Part shown: positions 38,667-52,330 of the stretch, piece by piece
Layout of the letters: each line of letters opens with the position of its first letter
Position numbering within the stretch: the first letter of the stretch is position 1
Position numbers and translations under genes: made by a program
Source of the DNA: Onchocerca lupi
Taxonomy: Eukaryota > Nematoda > Chromadorea > Rhabditida > Onchocercidae
Assembly: GCA_028564675.1 (NCBI GenBank)
Contig: JAOVVO010000090.1
Location: 1-64,000, forward strand
DNA: 64,000 nucleotides
Direction of reading: 5' to 3'
The notes under the pieces: model-generated
Told to the model about the DNA's origin: nothing
Databases searched by the model: none
What the model saw: only the letters and a program-made list of their open reading frames with translations

Positions 38667-41600
38667 CAGATGAATGGATAGATGAATGAAATAGTTCAAA
38701 TTGAACAGAACTGGAATTTTGTACAAAAATCATCTAAAGGAAGCTTATTATTATTGCATATCGTTTGTGGAAGAAAGAAAAAAACAGCGAGAAAAAAGAG
38801 TAATTCATAGATATTTCCGTGCTTTTGCGTTAATTTATCATATCATCATTATTTCATCATCAGGAAAAATTTTTTCAAACATTTTATTTTTTCTAATTCA
38901 ATTTTTCGTTTTCAGTTCTTTTTTCTTTCAATCTATGTATTTAATTAATATAAAAATCATTTTGTTAAAACAAGATAGTCTTTTGGATGTTATAAATGCT
39001 TCATAGATTCATTGATTAGCAATAGTTTGAGAAGTTCGTATATTTTTGAAAATTTTGCGATTAATTTTTGATGTATGAAATATTTTGATCTTTCTCTGCT
39101 TTAAATTATAATACTTATATTTCGTCAAAAATTTTTAAAAAATGCCGCATAAGTTAATATTAAATAATCATTCTTACAATTTTTCGCTGTTTTGAGACGA
39201 AATGAAAAACATAAAATCAAATCAATTAAATTACAATACATAAAAAATCTACTTTAAATCGTAGAATTTTGACATTTCTTCACAAAATAGTAATAAATCC
39301 TTTGTGTTTAAAAAAAAAAGAAAATTAATAATGAAAAATGTATGATTACGCTTATTTGCACTGCATTTTTTAATTTTCTTTAAAAAAGATAGCAAAACTT
39401 AACTATGGGAGTGCATAATGACATTCGCTTATTATTTTTCATTTTGTTTTATAATTTTTTAAAAACGAAAAAGTAGGTCGCATTTATTAGTAATAATAAA
39501 TATTTTCTAAAAAGTGTAAAATTATTGAAGTAATGCTTTGAGGAATGTCAGCAATTTGTTTGTAGGAATGATAATATATCAAAGATCAAAAATTAGCGAA
39601 AAAAATCAGCGATAATTTAAACACTAAGATTCTAAGTAATCAAAACTGATTCTGATTCTATCATCTGTTCACATCGCTGATGACATGGTGGAAAAAAGAT
39701 TAAATTACAAAAATTTAGCGGCTTCAATGTTATTATCTATAATTTATTCGGTTCTTGGTTGTTTAATTCCATCAAAAGTCAGTTATATGATGAAACAATA
39801 AATCTGGAAGATTTAGAAAATCGAATCTAAATAAATAAAAAATCTATATAGATTTAATAAATTTAAACATGCAGTCACATTAACAACATTATAATATCAA
39901 TAATGACGATAGTTTTAATTGATAAACTCAATAAGGTAATTAGAGAGAAGATAATTCGAATGTTATTAAATTAAAATGAATGAAAGCATTTAAATGCAAA
40001 ATTCTGTGAATAAGACTCACAAGTTTTACATCGCTTAAAATTAATTGCATTTATTTTTAAATACTATTTTGCCAAACCTTTATTTGGAGAAACATCTTAA
40101 GAGAAACTATAAACCTTATTTTTTTTGACTTTTTATCATATTTCCTATCAAAAAATGACTGATATTCTTAATCTCAAAAAATCATATAATCAAAAGTATG
40201 GTTCATCACGATATTTGCATCCTCAAAAAATTTTTACATCAAAAACACATTTGATCATGATATTTAAAAAAAGTAATGCGATCAAAAAAACGTTTTCCAT
40301 TATATCCGTGATCTCAAACAAATCATCAAAAAACAAAATTTTATTTTTAAAAAATTTTTAAGAAGTTAACAATCAACAAACATTGCTTATTCGTGTTGAT
40401 TAATTGCACAAATTATCGATCGACAGTTAATTATTTTTCTTTTTGCTCTTTTCATTCAACTGTAAAATATGAAATTATGTTTAATTAAATGAACAAATAT
40501 CAACTTTAAGTTCAAAAATTTAGAATATATAAATTAGATAAAAAATAAAAATTTATGTTATGGGATTATTTTTATCACTTTGTATTGCAAAATAATCAAG
40601 AAGTTTTGAAATTTCGAAACTATTTTCAATAACTGATAAAATTATTTTCTAAAAGGTTCTATTTTCTTAAAATTACTTTTATTATCAGTAATTTATTATT
40701 GCATAGCAAAATTACTAGCAAAAACTTGCTCTAAAATGAAAATTATGCATGCGTTAAATTTCGTAATAGATAAGTTTAATAAGTTTAGTTTTATATGCTT
40801 GAAAAATTTTTCGAAATTAAAACCAATATGGAATATAAACAAATGATAACGTAGAGTTATCAGATATAAACGTGCCAAAAATACTGGCAGAAAAATTTAA
40901 TTTAGCTAGAAAATTCTCCCCAGTTGAAAACTGCGAAACTCTGAGAATATTTTAAAATGATATTAACTAAAGCTGAAGTATTTTGATAACAAATTAAAGA
41001 ATAATTTTGAAAATGTAATAAATTTTGAGACTTGAAGATAGGCTGTTAGTGTTATTTTAAGATATGTTAGACTGTCTAAATATCTTTATGATATATCAGA
41101 ATTCTTTTCTCAAAATGTGTCAAACAACGAATTGAATTTTGGCTAGCAAAAATTTTAACCTGATAATAGAGTAAGTAAATATTTTCAATTTCTATTGTCT
41201 AGCTTGCGTCGAAACTTCTTTTTTTAAAAGACTAAATTAAATTATCGACGAAAATTTGCGAATAGATATGTTGTTTTTAATAGCTTTATCGAATGATGAA
41301 ATTCCGATTACGAGATTGCAAATAAACGGATACAGTAATACGATATGCTTTTCCTCTTTCCTGTCTTGTTTTTGCTTTCATTCACATAGTATTATAGCAA
41401 AAATAATACAAAAAAATTTGAAAAAATAGGTTTTATTCTTTGTTTTAAAAAAGAGGAAAAAATTACACTTTTCAATTTTACAACTTGTCGAATTTTCGGA
41501 AAGTTGAAGTTCAGTTTCAATTATATGGGAACAATGATGAATTTTTTCCTTCTCACTTTTTCTCATCAGAAAACTTTGAAATATTAGTTTACACTGTTTT

Positions 41601-42328
41601 CAATATTTAACATTTGCAATGATTGTCAATAATTCAACAATCATGAGATAACTGATTCATTAGTTTATTTATCAGTTTGTCATACAGTATTTATAAAATC
41701 AGTTCATAAAATTTATAAAAAAAATTTATAAAATCAATTTTTACTATTTATTATTTTCTCTCATATCCGATGGAACAGATTATAACCGATTCTTTAATTT
41801 TAAACATTTTCCAATCTTCAAAATTAATAGCGTCGTTAGAAAAAATGATGCATTATTATTTTGATTTTAATTTATAGCGTCAATTTATCAAAATTATATA
41901 ATACAGATGAAAATAAAGAGTAAGTAAGTAAACAAACAAACAAATTGTATATTATCAAGCATAAAATGAATAACACCTGTTATTTGTAGTTCAAAATTTC
42001 ATTTCTTTTCTAATTTCTTCTCACGAATTTAAACAATTTTTAAGGATCATTTTTTTATAAATTTACAGCATTTTGCAAGGATTAGTTTCGATAAGATAAT
42101 TCATTAGGACTAGTATCATGAATTTGTAGTAATCTGTGAATCAATTTACGATAATCCGTGAAGGTTAGTTTTTATGAAGTTGGGATGGCCTGCAAGGATT
42201 GGCTCTTGTAATTTTCAGTATTTTATTAAATTTGATATTTCAAAAAATTTCTTGTTTCAAGAGAAAAAAAGAAAGTTCGTGGTAAGATGATCTCATCACT
42301 TATAAGAAGTAAAAAAAGAAAAAAGATG
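38667..42328. other. Intergenic region between convergent peptidase and channel genes
   Basis: The two neighbours converge here, so both 3' untranslated regions and polyadenylation signals should lie inside. AATAAA-type words are too common in this composition to choose one. No exon, RNA gene or repeat of note was found. Confidence 0.45.
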
Positions 42329-45300
42329 CTAGCAAATTGTTGTTTTAAATATTGATCGATGATCGGTGCTAGTACTGGGAGACTGTTGCTCAAATCTTGC
42401 TGATTGTGTTGATAATTGATTATCGGGATGAACTAAATGATGATTGCGTACCGAATACCTGCAAACTTAATGAACGAAATACATATCGATTAATTAATTT
42501 TCGGCTTAATTTTTTTACTTTGTTTCCTCAAAATTTTCCTTTAATTCTGCTAAAAAATGAATTGAATTATTTGAAAATTTCAAGAAAATTTCATCTTAAT
42601 AATAATAAGACAAATCAATCTACCTTTGTCGAAGACCAGCTTCCGAATATGGCAATTGATAGCATGAACATGAACATATTGAAACATTTTCAAAATCAAT
42701 TGATTTTGATGTGTCTTTTTCTTGTTCCTCATCTTTTCTACCATATTTTTCACTAATTTCTCTATAATATGGTCTTTTGATAAATGATGAACGTTTATAT
42801 TGGTATGATTCTTGTCCAAGATGTTTCGATACACGTACAAGTCCTGCAATTATTAAATTAATTAAAATTTTCGATTAAATTGAAATATCGTACTTTAGAA
42901 TTAATTTCACTTAGGAATTGTGTGTTAAATTAATATAATGACGACAAATATGCTGATGCTTTTCGCCAATTTATTGAATATATTTTCAAACAAAAGTAAA
43001 TAAATTTAAAAAATAAAAAATAATGAATTTATTCAATAACTTTTGCATTCAGCAATAGAAGATTTATAAGAATAATAAGCAAATATAACTACTCGATACT
43101 GTAATCAATTTCTTGACTATAAATCAACATGTTTATGATTTCCATTCTTTTTTATCTTTTTTGATAACACTCAAAAATGTCTCGAAAATTAAATTACTTA
43201 TATTTATACCGCATAACTTTTTTTATTTTTATTGGCTATAAATTGATATATTTGTAATCAGTACTCAGTTATCTTAAAAAATAGTGAAGAAAATCAAATA
43301 AATTTGAAAAATGAAGAATAATAAATTTCTCTTAAATGTTCTGCATTCATCAACATAATATTTATAACGATAAATTTTCAAAATAATCACTCAGCAATAT
43401 TAAAAAAAATAAATAAATAAATAAATATGCAGTTTAATTTTCTAGACATTTTCACATGCTATAAAAAAAGTAGAAAAATTTGAATCTTTTCGAATATAAA
43501 TGCTAAAATTTTAAATTTCAATTCAGAAAACACCTCGAGCAGCAAGTTGTGCTTCTTGTTTATCTCTATTCTCATCCAAAGTATTCATTGTTAAAAATCG
43601 TAGCACCAATAAATTCATTGCCGCTGAGATAACTGTTAAACCAAACATGATAAAGATAAGCGCAAATGTGACATACTCCGGTGAGCTTTGTAATGCGCTT
43701 TCCTTTTGCAATGCTACATAATCACCAAAACCTGCAAAAATTCATCCTAAAAATTATTTCTTTTTTTCTCCGCACTAAAAATTAGTATTATGTTCAAATA
43801 TTTATATATGGAAATTGAGAAATAATTATCTAGGAAATTCGGCAATTTTTAGTATAAATATTTCATGAATTGCTGGTAATATTAATTTTAAAAAAATTGA
43901 AAAGAGTTCTGGACAAAACTTAGCAGTAAATTTCAGAAATATTAATTTATTTTGACTTAAAAATGTCATTTTTTTTTTGATTTTGGTATATATTCATTTC
44001 AGATCTTCATGACAAAAAATAATTAAAAATTGGAATGAATATCACGGAGAAAACTTTTCTGGAAACATTTCCTGAAATCTGAAATGAATATTAAGCATGA
44101 ATTAAAAACAGAAAAACTAAAAGAATGGAAACGAAAGAAGAATAGTTGATAAGACATAATGTCTATTGCATAAAATGAAAAAAAAAGAAAATTACCTAGA
44201 AATTTTTATTGAATATTATTAGCTAAAGAAAAAGAGGAATAAGAACTTTTCTATTTTTACTTATAAATTTCAATAAATACAACGCGATAAATCAGTTTCA
44301 TTTAGTTGTTTCACACTGATTATTATCACATTATCACAAAAAATGATTGATAAGGAATGAATTACCTACCGATAGTAGTAAGAGTAATGAAACAGTAATA
44401 TAAGCTATCAAAATATGTCCACTTTTCATAACTTTGAAAGACATAAGCGCCTGAAGCAATGAGGAATGTACCACAGCCTGAAGCAACCAGGATCAAATCC
44501 AAATGGGTGACATCGGCCGGTTTTCCGGCTAAACGTTTACACATACGTAGAAGCATTGCTGCAAACGTGTTGATCCTGAAATTCATTCCATTATTTGAAA
44601 ACAAAAATAATAAGTAAAACTGTTTTAAAATTAAGAAAATTATTAAGATTGAATATTTATGTTTGAATTTTGCCATTATTAAGCATAAATTTGAATTTAC
44701 TGATGTCTGTATTTGATGGTACTATATTAATACTAATGATATATAAATATATTAGATTCTTTATGATATCTATAATGATTTATAGCGCTTTTTCTTTGAA
44801 TTAATTCCAAAAATTTTGACATTTTTAAATTAAATTTTAGCTACTTATTTCATATATAATAATTAAGCGTATTTTATGCTCAATGATGTTTTAAAATGTC
44901 ACTTTTTTTTTTTTGGAAAAATTCCAATTTCAATTCTTAACTATGAAAATTTTATTGGATATTAACCTCAAAATGTAAGATTTTATACCAAAATATTAAA
45001 AAATGATGTTTAAAAAATTTTTCTGATTTATGAATTCATCAAAATAAATGCAAAAATTGAACTTCTAAGCAACTGCAAATTTATATAATTATTCAATTCA
45101 TTGAAATTTACATATCATAAATTCTATCGGTAACCTTGAATGCCATTTTTTCGCTTTCTTTCTCTCTTCCTCTCTTCGCTCTATCTTATTTTTTCTTCAT
45201 CATTTTCATCGTTAAATTTGATAATTTTTTTTAAAATTTCTCAGCCAAATAACTAATTTTCCGCTTACTAAATCTTACCACAATCCCTTTTAGCACTGGT

Positions 45301-47647
45301 CATTTATTGCAAAAAAAAAAAAAGAACAGCAATTCAGGGAATGAATAAATTTGTATTGTTCAAATTTATTTCAAATTTAAATTTCCTCAAACACATAATT
45401 AATGATAGAAATCTTCATTCTAGCTCTCTTCTTTTCTTGCTGGACTTTGAGAAGAAATATTATTCAGATGCTTTTTTTTTCTTGGAAATTTATAACTTAG
45501 CGAAGAAGAAATTTTCATCAATTTATGACTTGATGGAAGAATTTTTTTCGCAAATTTATGACTTGAATGGAAACAAAAATTTTAAGTTTATGATTTGATG
45601 GAAGAAGAATTTTTCAAATTTATCATTTGATTGAAAAAATTTAATACCTTTCACCAATACTTTGAAACATAACAATTCCCAAGGGAATACCAGCAAGTGC
45701 ATAAAACATGCAAAATGTTTTACCACCAATTGTTGTCGGAGTACTATGCCCATAACCTAAAATTATGGGAAATGATAATTAACAGAATTGTTTTCTCTGA
45801 TAATATCAAATTTCTTACCTTTTTTTTTTTACCAATAAAATGAACAAAATCATGACTCTTCCATAAATTTAATTTTAAAAATGAAAAATTAAGCAAAGTA
45901 ATAGGATAGATTTTATCATATCATCTGATTCGGAAAAATGTGTAATATTTGAATGATTTACGGGTAGTTCAAATAGTTTTGACATATTTGAACGATTGGT
46001 TGATTTACAAAAAGAAGAGAAATAAGAAAAACGGAAATGTCGGAAATATTAAACTTTCATTTTGTCGGATTTCAGCAAAAAATTTTCATCAAAATAACTT
46101 TCTTCAATTACTAGCTAGTCAATTATATTATGCACTGTTAAACAAATGGACAATATCATTAAAATTGGCAAAACTTATTCGGAATCGAGATAGAAAAAAA
46201 GAAAATTAAAAGTAAAGGATTAAATTTTATTGAGAAATATATTTCATTTTTAATATTTCAAGTATTAATTCAATTTATTTCATTTACTGAATTATGCGAA
46301 ATAAATTAAAAATTAAATTTAAATATTTGGCTAGGATATATTGACATGTGTCGCCAACATGCGACAATTTCTGTACAATTTTTCACGAATATAAAATATG
46401 CAAAAATTAGATCCAAGACAAATTTAAATTTTAAATATTAATTTCATCTTTATTACTTTTTCGGCCTATTTTTTACAGTTAAGCTGTTAAACAAAATTTG
46501 AATTTATTCATTTTGCAATTATCATTTTCGCTTCATTCACCACCTACTTTTTATCTGATCAAATTTACATGCAAAAAATTGCTTTTGATACAACCAATTT
46601 TTTTCCACTCGTCTTATAATTTCTAATTTTTTACTTTCACTTCCATTAAAATGTTCGTAAAACAAATAAGCAAGCAAAAAATATGATCGATAATTGATAA
46701 TTAATTACCAATAGTAGTGATAACAGTGGTAGCAAAATAGAATGCACCACTAAATTTCCATTGATGACCAGCACGATGAGGTACTGATCTGATGATAGTT
46801 GCTTCTAGTACTCGATAATCTGCATTACTGATATTGTACTTATCAATCAAACGTGCCTTTACTTTTGAAATCAATTCTCTCTGCAAATATTTCAAATTTG
46901 TTATCACGTTAAACGTTTAGTGCATTTCTAATTAGAAATTGCATTAAATTATTATGTATAATTTGAGATAACCATAATTAATGATGCATTTTTTCGAGTA
47001 AAATAAAATTTTAGTTTTCTCTTTAATTTAAATTTCTTCACATCATATATGATGAAGTTAGGTATCGCTATTATATATTTGAAAGAATGGAATACTATAA
47101 AGAATTAAAGTACTCGGTAACAGTATCTCATGAATTCTTTTCAAGTATATTATTATGTTATCGTTAGAATCTAAAAAAAGATTACAACAATAATAATACT
47201 TGATAACAGTCATAATACCACAATAATTTATTTGAAAATAACTAAAGTTTTTAACAAGTAAAATGCATACAGTAACCATAAATTAATAAGATATTCTATC
47301 ATAATCATGAAAATTTATTATTATTAGGGAAAAAAATCCTGACATGTATCGTAATTTAAAATTTCTTAACTCAAGTAACTATTGTTAGCTTTCTTATTGT
47401 TATACTTATTAATAATGCTTGAAATTAGAGAAGTTTGATATGTCTATTGATGCTAAACAATTGATCAAATTTTTCTCCGTTATGTAAATAATTAATTTGA
47501 TTAGTAATTAAGATTATGTTTGAAAAATTAACTTACTTGCTGCATTTCGTTATCAGATTCCAATGCATCAAAAACAGCAGCACCAATAACTAGATAAGTT
47601 AAAGTACAAACAATTAGCGATAGCGTACGAATATTTTGACGTTTCAT
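42329..47647 (-). CDS. twk-20: TASK-type two-pore-domain K+ channel (KCNK3/9-like), 7 exons
   Basis: Minus-strand exons 47647-47537, 46880-46709, 45756-45648, 44575-44370, 43731-43534, 42843-42624 and 42458-42329 join in phase to 1146 bases, 381 aa. The start MKRQNIRTLSLIVCTLTYL and then GAAVFDALESD is nearly the vertebrate TASK N-terminus. Pore 1 is TTIGYG (92-97), followed by H98, the extracellular pH-sensor histidine of TASK channels at the same residue number. Pore 2 is TTIGFG (197-202). VLRFLT (242-247) matches the TASK VLRFMT element after TM4 linked to anaesthetic/GPCR modulation. These are background K+ leak channels of the plasma membrane. The cytosolic tail is encoded by exons 6-7 and is rich in Ser, Lys and Glu. 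Exon 5 could also read through its donor and stop after ARGVF, and exon 6 could stop at the TAG inside its donor. The gene symbol is tentative, by similarity to the worm TASK-like member. Confidence 0.92.
45487..45645. repeat. ~33-base tandem repeat, about five copies, in a channel intron
   Basis: Units begin near 45487, 45520, 45553, 45586 and 45617. They share AATTTATgACTTGAtGGAAgAA followed by TTTTTC with substitutions. The array ends immediately at the splice donor of exon 3 (exon edge 45648). Confidence 0.65.
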
Positions 47648-47788
47648 ACCACATCACCGCCACATATATATTTGTTTTCTTTTCCTACCGGAATATCTCA
47701 GGTTGTCCGAATATTGATTGGAAAATTTGTGGAATATTCCTGCGAATTGCCAGAAACAAACATCGCTTCAAAATAATTTTCCGGGAAG
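47648..47788 (-). promoter_or_regulatory. Probable 5' UTR of the K+ channel gene with candidate (trans-)splice acceptor
   Basis: On the minus strand AATAAATTTCAG ends at 47789 and is followed by about 140 noncoding bases, relatively GC-rich, leading to the ATG at 47647. No in-frame ATG precedes it without a stop. An internal cis-splice acceptor or a spliced-leader site would both fit. Confidence 0.4.
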
Positions 47789-50700
47789 CTGAAATTTATT
47801 CAAATTAATGAATGAATTAATCAAAATAATGAAGAAAACGACAAACGTTCATCACTTTACTTTGACATATTTCCACATTAAACACAATTAATCTCATCCA
47901 TTTCTCTTCTTTTTTGTTAAAAATAATTAAATTTAAAATCGTTAAATTCGATATTCAGTTAGTTTGAAATGAATAAAAAAAAAATTTATTATTTACACAA
48001 AGCTTAGCATTTTGGTTTATTCATCATTACGCGAAAAATAACAAGTACGAACTAAATAAGTAGTTCTAATTGTTCGTTTGTCATTAATTGAAGAAATTAA
48101 TCAAATTACTGAATTCAGAATTTGAAGACAAATTTATCCGTAAATGTCGAAATGGTAAGCGAAGAAAAGTTCTCTCCTGTTGAATGAGCAAAACAAAGAG
48201 TTATTGAAAGCAGCAAAAGCCTTTTTTTTTTTTTTTCTTTTTTTTATTTATTTATGTGCTTTGCAGTTCAAACTAAAGCTGAAATAGTTAAATGAACATT
48301 GAAAAAGATGGAAAAGAAGGGAAGAAAAATGGAACAGTGCATAAGTGATAGTGATGCAATGATTGAGAAGTAGAAAGGAAAAGAAAAAAGGAATTTTTCT
48401 TGCAAAAAATAATTTTAATATTAGTATGCCATTTCGTGAAATGAATGAATGGATGATTCGTTGAAGCAAATAGCAAGAAGTTATAGCAATTTGTCAGTTA
48501 GATTTAGACGTGTACTTCAAAAAGTTTGAAATATCATCAAAGAAAAAAAACAGATTGTAATAAATATGTGCACGTTTGCATGGATATGAATTAAATTCTG
48601 GTTTTGTAAGTTGGATTTAAATGTACACTTTGAAAAGTTTGGAATATATTCATTTAATAAAACGGGATAAATAAATATGTACATATATATAAATATATGA
48701 GCATGAATCAAATTTTAGCAAAGAAGAAATTGATTGCAAGTTTTTTTTTCATTTTTGAAAAGCATTTTTAAATAAAACTCTTGAAAATTTTTATTAAATT
48801 TCCTTTTTAAGTATGTATAAAATTTATTAACAAACAAATGAATTGAATAAATTAAATGAAGTTGAAATGAATTATTTGTGATATTAATTTCTCATTGCCA
48901 AATTACTTATGAAATTTTTTTTGATGAATTAAATATTAATGATAATTTTGAAAATTTAATAGAAGGCAAAAATGAATCAATCTAAGTGTATGCATCAAAG
49001 AAGGTAAGAAAAAAAAATGATTCATAATGCTAATAAATAAGCTAGATGGATTTATAAAAAACATTCGAAAAAAAAAAAGCGATAATGAACAATTCAAATT
49101 TTTCAAAAAAAAAATCACCAAATTAAACTTCTCAGCTGATATGCAAAATCATTACGATTAAAGTAAATAAGGAGGATGACTGAATGGTTCAATATCGTTT
49201 TTTCATTAAAAAAATTTCATGAATAATTATTAGAATTAAAATAGATAATATGATAAAAATTTGAAGAATTATATAAATAAATTTTTAAACTAAATATTTA
49301 AATAGCATTTATATAAATCCGTCAATAAAATGAAAACATAATAAATATTTTTTGCTTCCATGGAGCATAAATCGGTAATTAAAAGTCGGATTTATATAGC
49401 AATTTAAAATGATGCAGAAAAAAAATTAATAAAGTTAATGCATAAGCAAATATAAAAGTATGTTTAAATTCTAAAAAAAATCTGAAAAATGGATTTTTAC
49501 CGTTTTTAAAATTGATATCTAGAATGATATGGAATAAATTGTGAAAAAGTGGCAAAATAATTTCTTTAACGAAATTAAATTAAAAGAAAAAATATAATTT
49601 CAAAAATTAATGTGAAACTTTTCTTATAATGATTATAAAACCAAATGCATTTGGAATAATCAAATGATTTCATTATATTTTTTGTTTTTTTCTTTCAAAT
49701 CCTTTTTATCCATTTTTTCTCCCTCTACTACTCTTTTTGATTGAACTTGAAATTTGACTTATAATAATGATAATAATTTTCGCTATGCATTATTATTTCC
49801 ATAGATAGTGGCCCTTTTTTTTTTTTGATAATTGATAGTATTAATTTATCGGTTCAAATAACATTTTATATAATTTTCTTATAAAAAAGCTAAAATACGA
49901 CAACTGAATTTGAAAGTTCAAACATCAAATCAAATTTTGAAATCAAGTATAAAAGTTATTTTAAATTTAATCCAATTTTTATTTTAATAAGACTACTGAA
50001 TGAATTGTTTGATAAACTACTTTATAAATGATAGAAAATTCTTGAAGTTAGCCCATAATAATTAAAATTCATCAGAAAATTCTTTTCCTTGATTACTTTA
50101 AATAATAAACATTCAGCCATGTAATATTTCGCAATGATTAAAATTTATAAATTCGCAGTTTTTTAAAAATTCATTTTTCAAAAGATTATCGAATGAGCAA
50201 ATGAAAATCATATAGAAATAAAATTTTTATTTTTTTCTTTTGATTAACAAAAATCCTAATGATTTTTATTTTTGGCATATTTTCAGTTGATTTATTTAAG
50301 AATTTCACAGATGACAGAATAATCAAAAATTAAAAAAACAATAATTTCAACAACCTTATAACTTCTGAGATTTTATCAAAAAATGAAAATAGAAGAATTT
50401 ATCCGAAAATTTTCATTTCAAATGATTGCAGCCTATTTATGCTGACTGTTTGTCGTTAGCAGATTATAATAATCCATGATTATTATTTTATGATATAATA
50501 CTATGAATTTACGAGAAATATTCCTCAAGAGTGAAATAATAAGTAACTGATCAACAATTTTCGTTCGGTCTATATAGATTAGAAAGGAAGAAATAATTAA
50601 CTATTAGTTGTTTTCATATAATGCAAAGCTTAAATCACTACTGTTGTTGTTGTTGTAACAGCCGATTTTTTGCCTTATGAGTTTAAATTTTTGAAATGAA

Positions 50701-51109
50701 GTGGAACAGAAGATATGCCAGAATTGAATTGCCTGGATTTGCTAATACTTCACTTTTTTCCTCGTTTTCGTTCTTATTACTAATATTTTAAATAATCCAA
50801 ATTGTAAATTGACTTTTCTATTAAAACTCACTTTTTTTAGTCTATATTGTTGATAACTTATCAACATCTGAATTTTGCATTATTTTGCTTAAGCATTTTG
50901 TATATTTGATGAAATCTGAAAAGGGAAATAAACTAAATTTTATCGATATTTGATATTTTTTGCTTTTTTTTTACTTGAAAAGTGCATACGTCGATTTTTA
51001 TTAGGACTTATTAACTAATCAATTAATCAATCATGGTTAAGCTTAGTTAATTATTTTTGAAAAATTTTTCTCAAAAAAGTGAAAAAAAAAAACTTTTTTT
51101 GTTAAAATT
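47789..51109. other. A+T-rich intergenic region upstream of the channel gene
   Basis: No gene was found. Apart from a poly-T run near 48223-48243 and the tandem duplication at 48493-48718, it is plain A/T-rich sequence, including the presumed promoter of the channel. Confidence 0.45.
48493..48718. repeat. Diverged ~112-base tandem duplication
   Basis: Block 1 (about 48493-48605) and block 2 (48606-48718) share GTxxGaTTTAxAxGTxxACTT, AAAGTTTGgAATAT, ATAAATATGTxCA and ATGaATxAAATTxTxG in the same order. Both are noncoding. They lie about 0.85 kb upstream of the K+ channel start. Confidence 0.55.
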
Positions 51110-51345
51110 CTTCACCACATTTCGCATGTCAAGTTCAAACCGCTTTATATAAATAAAAATGTAAATTTTCGTTTCTTCAAAATATTAAATCTATGAAAGT
51201 TCTTAAACATGCACCTTATCTATACTAATTCAAAATCTTGGATATCGGGAAGTCCTTACCTTTGCTTTGAAATTTTGATGCAACGTTGTATTCAAATACG
51301 CGCTAGTTTTTATGTACATGCGTTACTGTAGTTCAGTCTGGTTAA
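51110..51345 (-). repeat. Dispersed repeat R, copy D (reverse orientation)
   Basis: It starts with TTTATATAAATAAAAATGTA and TTTTCGTTTCTTCAAAATAT. It continues with CTTTGAAATTTTGATGCAAC, ATTCAAATACGCGC and TTTTTATGTACATGCGTTAC. The order matches the left arm of the 37 kb element and the reverse strand of copies A, B and E. Only one arm is recognisable. Confidence 0.55.
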
Positions 51346-51479
51346 GTGAAAAAAAGAAAAGAGAAAGCTGTTTCTAGCGTTGGGGAAAAAAACTGATAGT
51401 TTGTAAATTGATTTGTAATTTGGTTGGATTGGAAACTGATTCTTGCTATTATGATTAGGCTGACTCAGCAATAAATATG

Positions 51480-52330
51480 AAGCGATTTTTTGTATCTTGT
51501 GTAAAAGAGATGAATCCTGTTGAGAAAGGTTTTATTGATTGGTGAAGAGTAATTCTTCGTAACAAACAATCACCAGAGAATATCCAGGCAAACTGATCAT
51601 TGGATTATTCTTTCCTTTGTCGTTGAAGAAAAGAATACTGTTCAACTGGACAATCGGATTGTTGAATTTATGTTCACAGAAGCAGAATGCCGACTTTATG
51701 ATAAATTGATCTTTTAAATTGAAAACTGGCATAAATTGTGTCGTTACGATTTCTGCGCCAAATGACACCATTTGGAAGCAGGAATTGTATTTCCTGATGA
51801 CAGATAGGATTCGACAGTGTATCCGGTAAGCAAGGTTTTTAATGGCTCTGGCGGTTCTTTCCAGCGGCGCAACATGTACCCTTCATTGCTCCATTACATT
51901 TCAGAATTTTGCAAGAAGGACACACTTCAGTTATAGTGCTGATGGGAACACTCGAACTCAAAATGTAATCATCAGCGGGTTATACTGGAAAGCAAGGCGA
52001 ATTTAATAAAGTGATTACTGGAACGGAGTCGTGTTGATGCTGATCTCCTATTTCTCATTGACTTCTTTCAGCCACTCTTAGACTGTCACATCCATTCTGT
52101 TTAGAACGAAGCAGCTGTAGAACGTTGATGTGCTCGCAACCGTGCATCCTCAAATCTGGCTGCACGTCACTTTACTCGCATTTGATCCATTCTTTGTTTT
52201 GCTTGCTCGTTCGCTGATACCCGTTCTTTCTCAGCTTGACTTGCGATTAATCATCGCAATACTTCCGTTCTGCATCAGTTCAAGAACCTAAATTTGACCT
52301 GCGAGCCATTATTTGGATGAACTAAAGCAG
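51480..52330 (-). pseudogene. Helitron Rep N-terminal region, frameshifted remnant
   Basis: On the minus strand the frame opens near 52310 with an Arg/Gln/Glu-rich tract (AEKERV, QRMDQMRVK, ARFEDARLRAHQ), comparable to the start of the 6486 pseudogene. It continues as TEVCPSCK, CNGAMKGTCCAAGK and YHKVGILL through several frame changes. The CC-AAGK phrase is typical of the Helitron N-terminal domain before the Rep core. No Rep HUH motif survives. The order leader, N-terminus, then decay toward 51480 fits one minus-strand insertion. Confidence 0.75.

Noticed and set aside
42397..42756. 119-codon plus-strand frame
   Set aside because: It is the antisense of channel exons 6 and 7, which join in phase with the rest of the channel.
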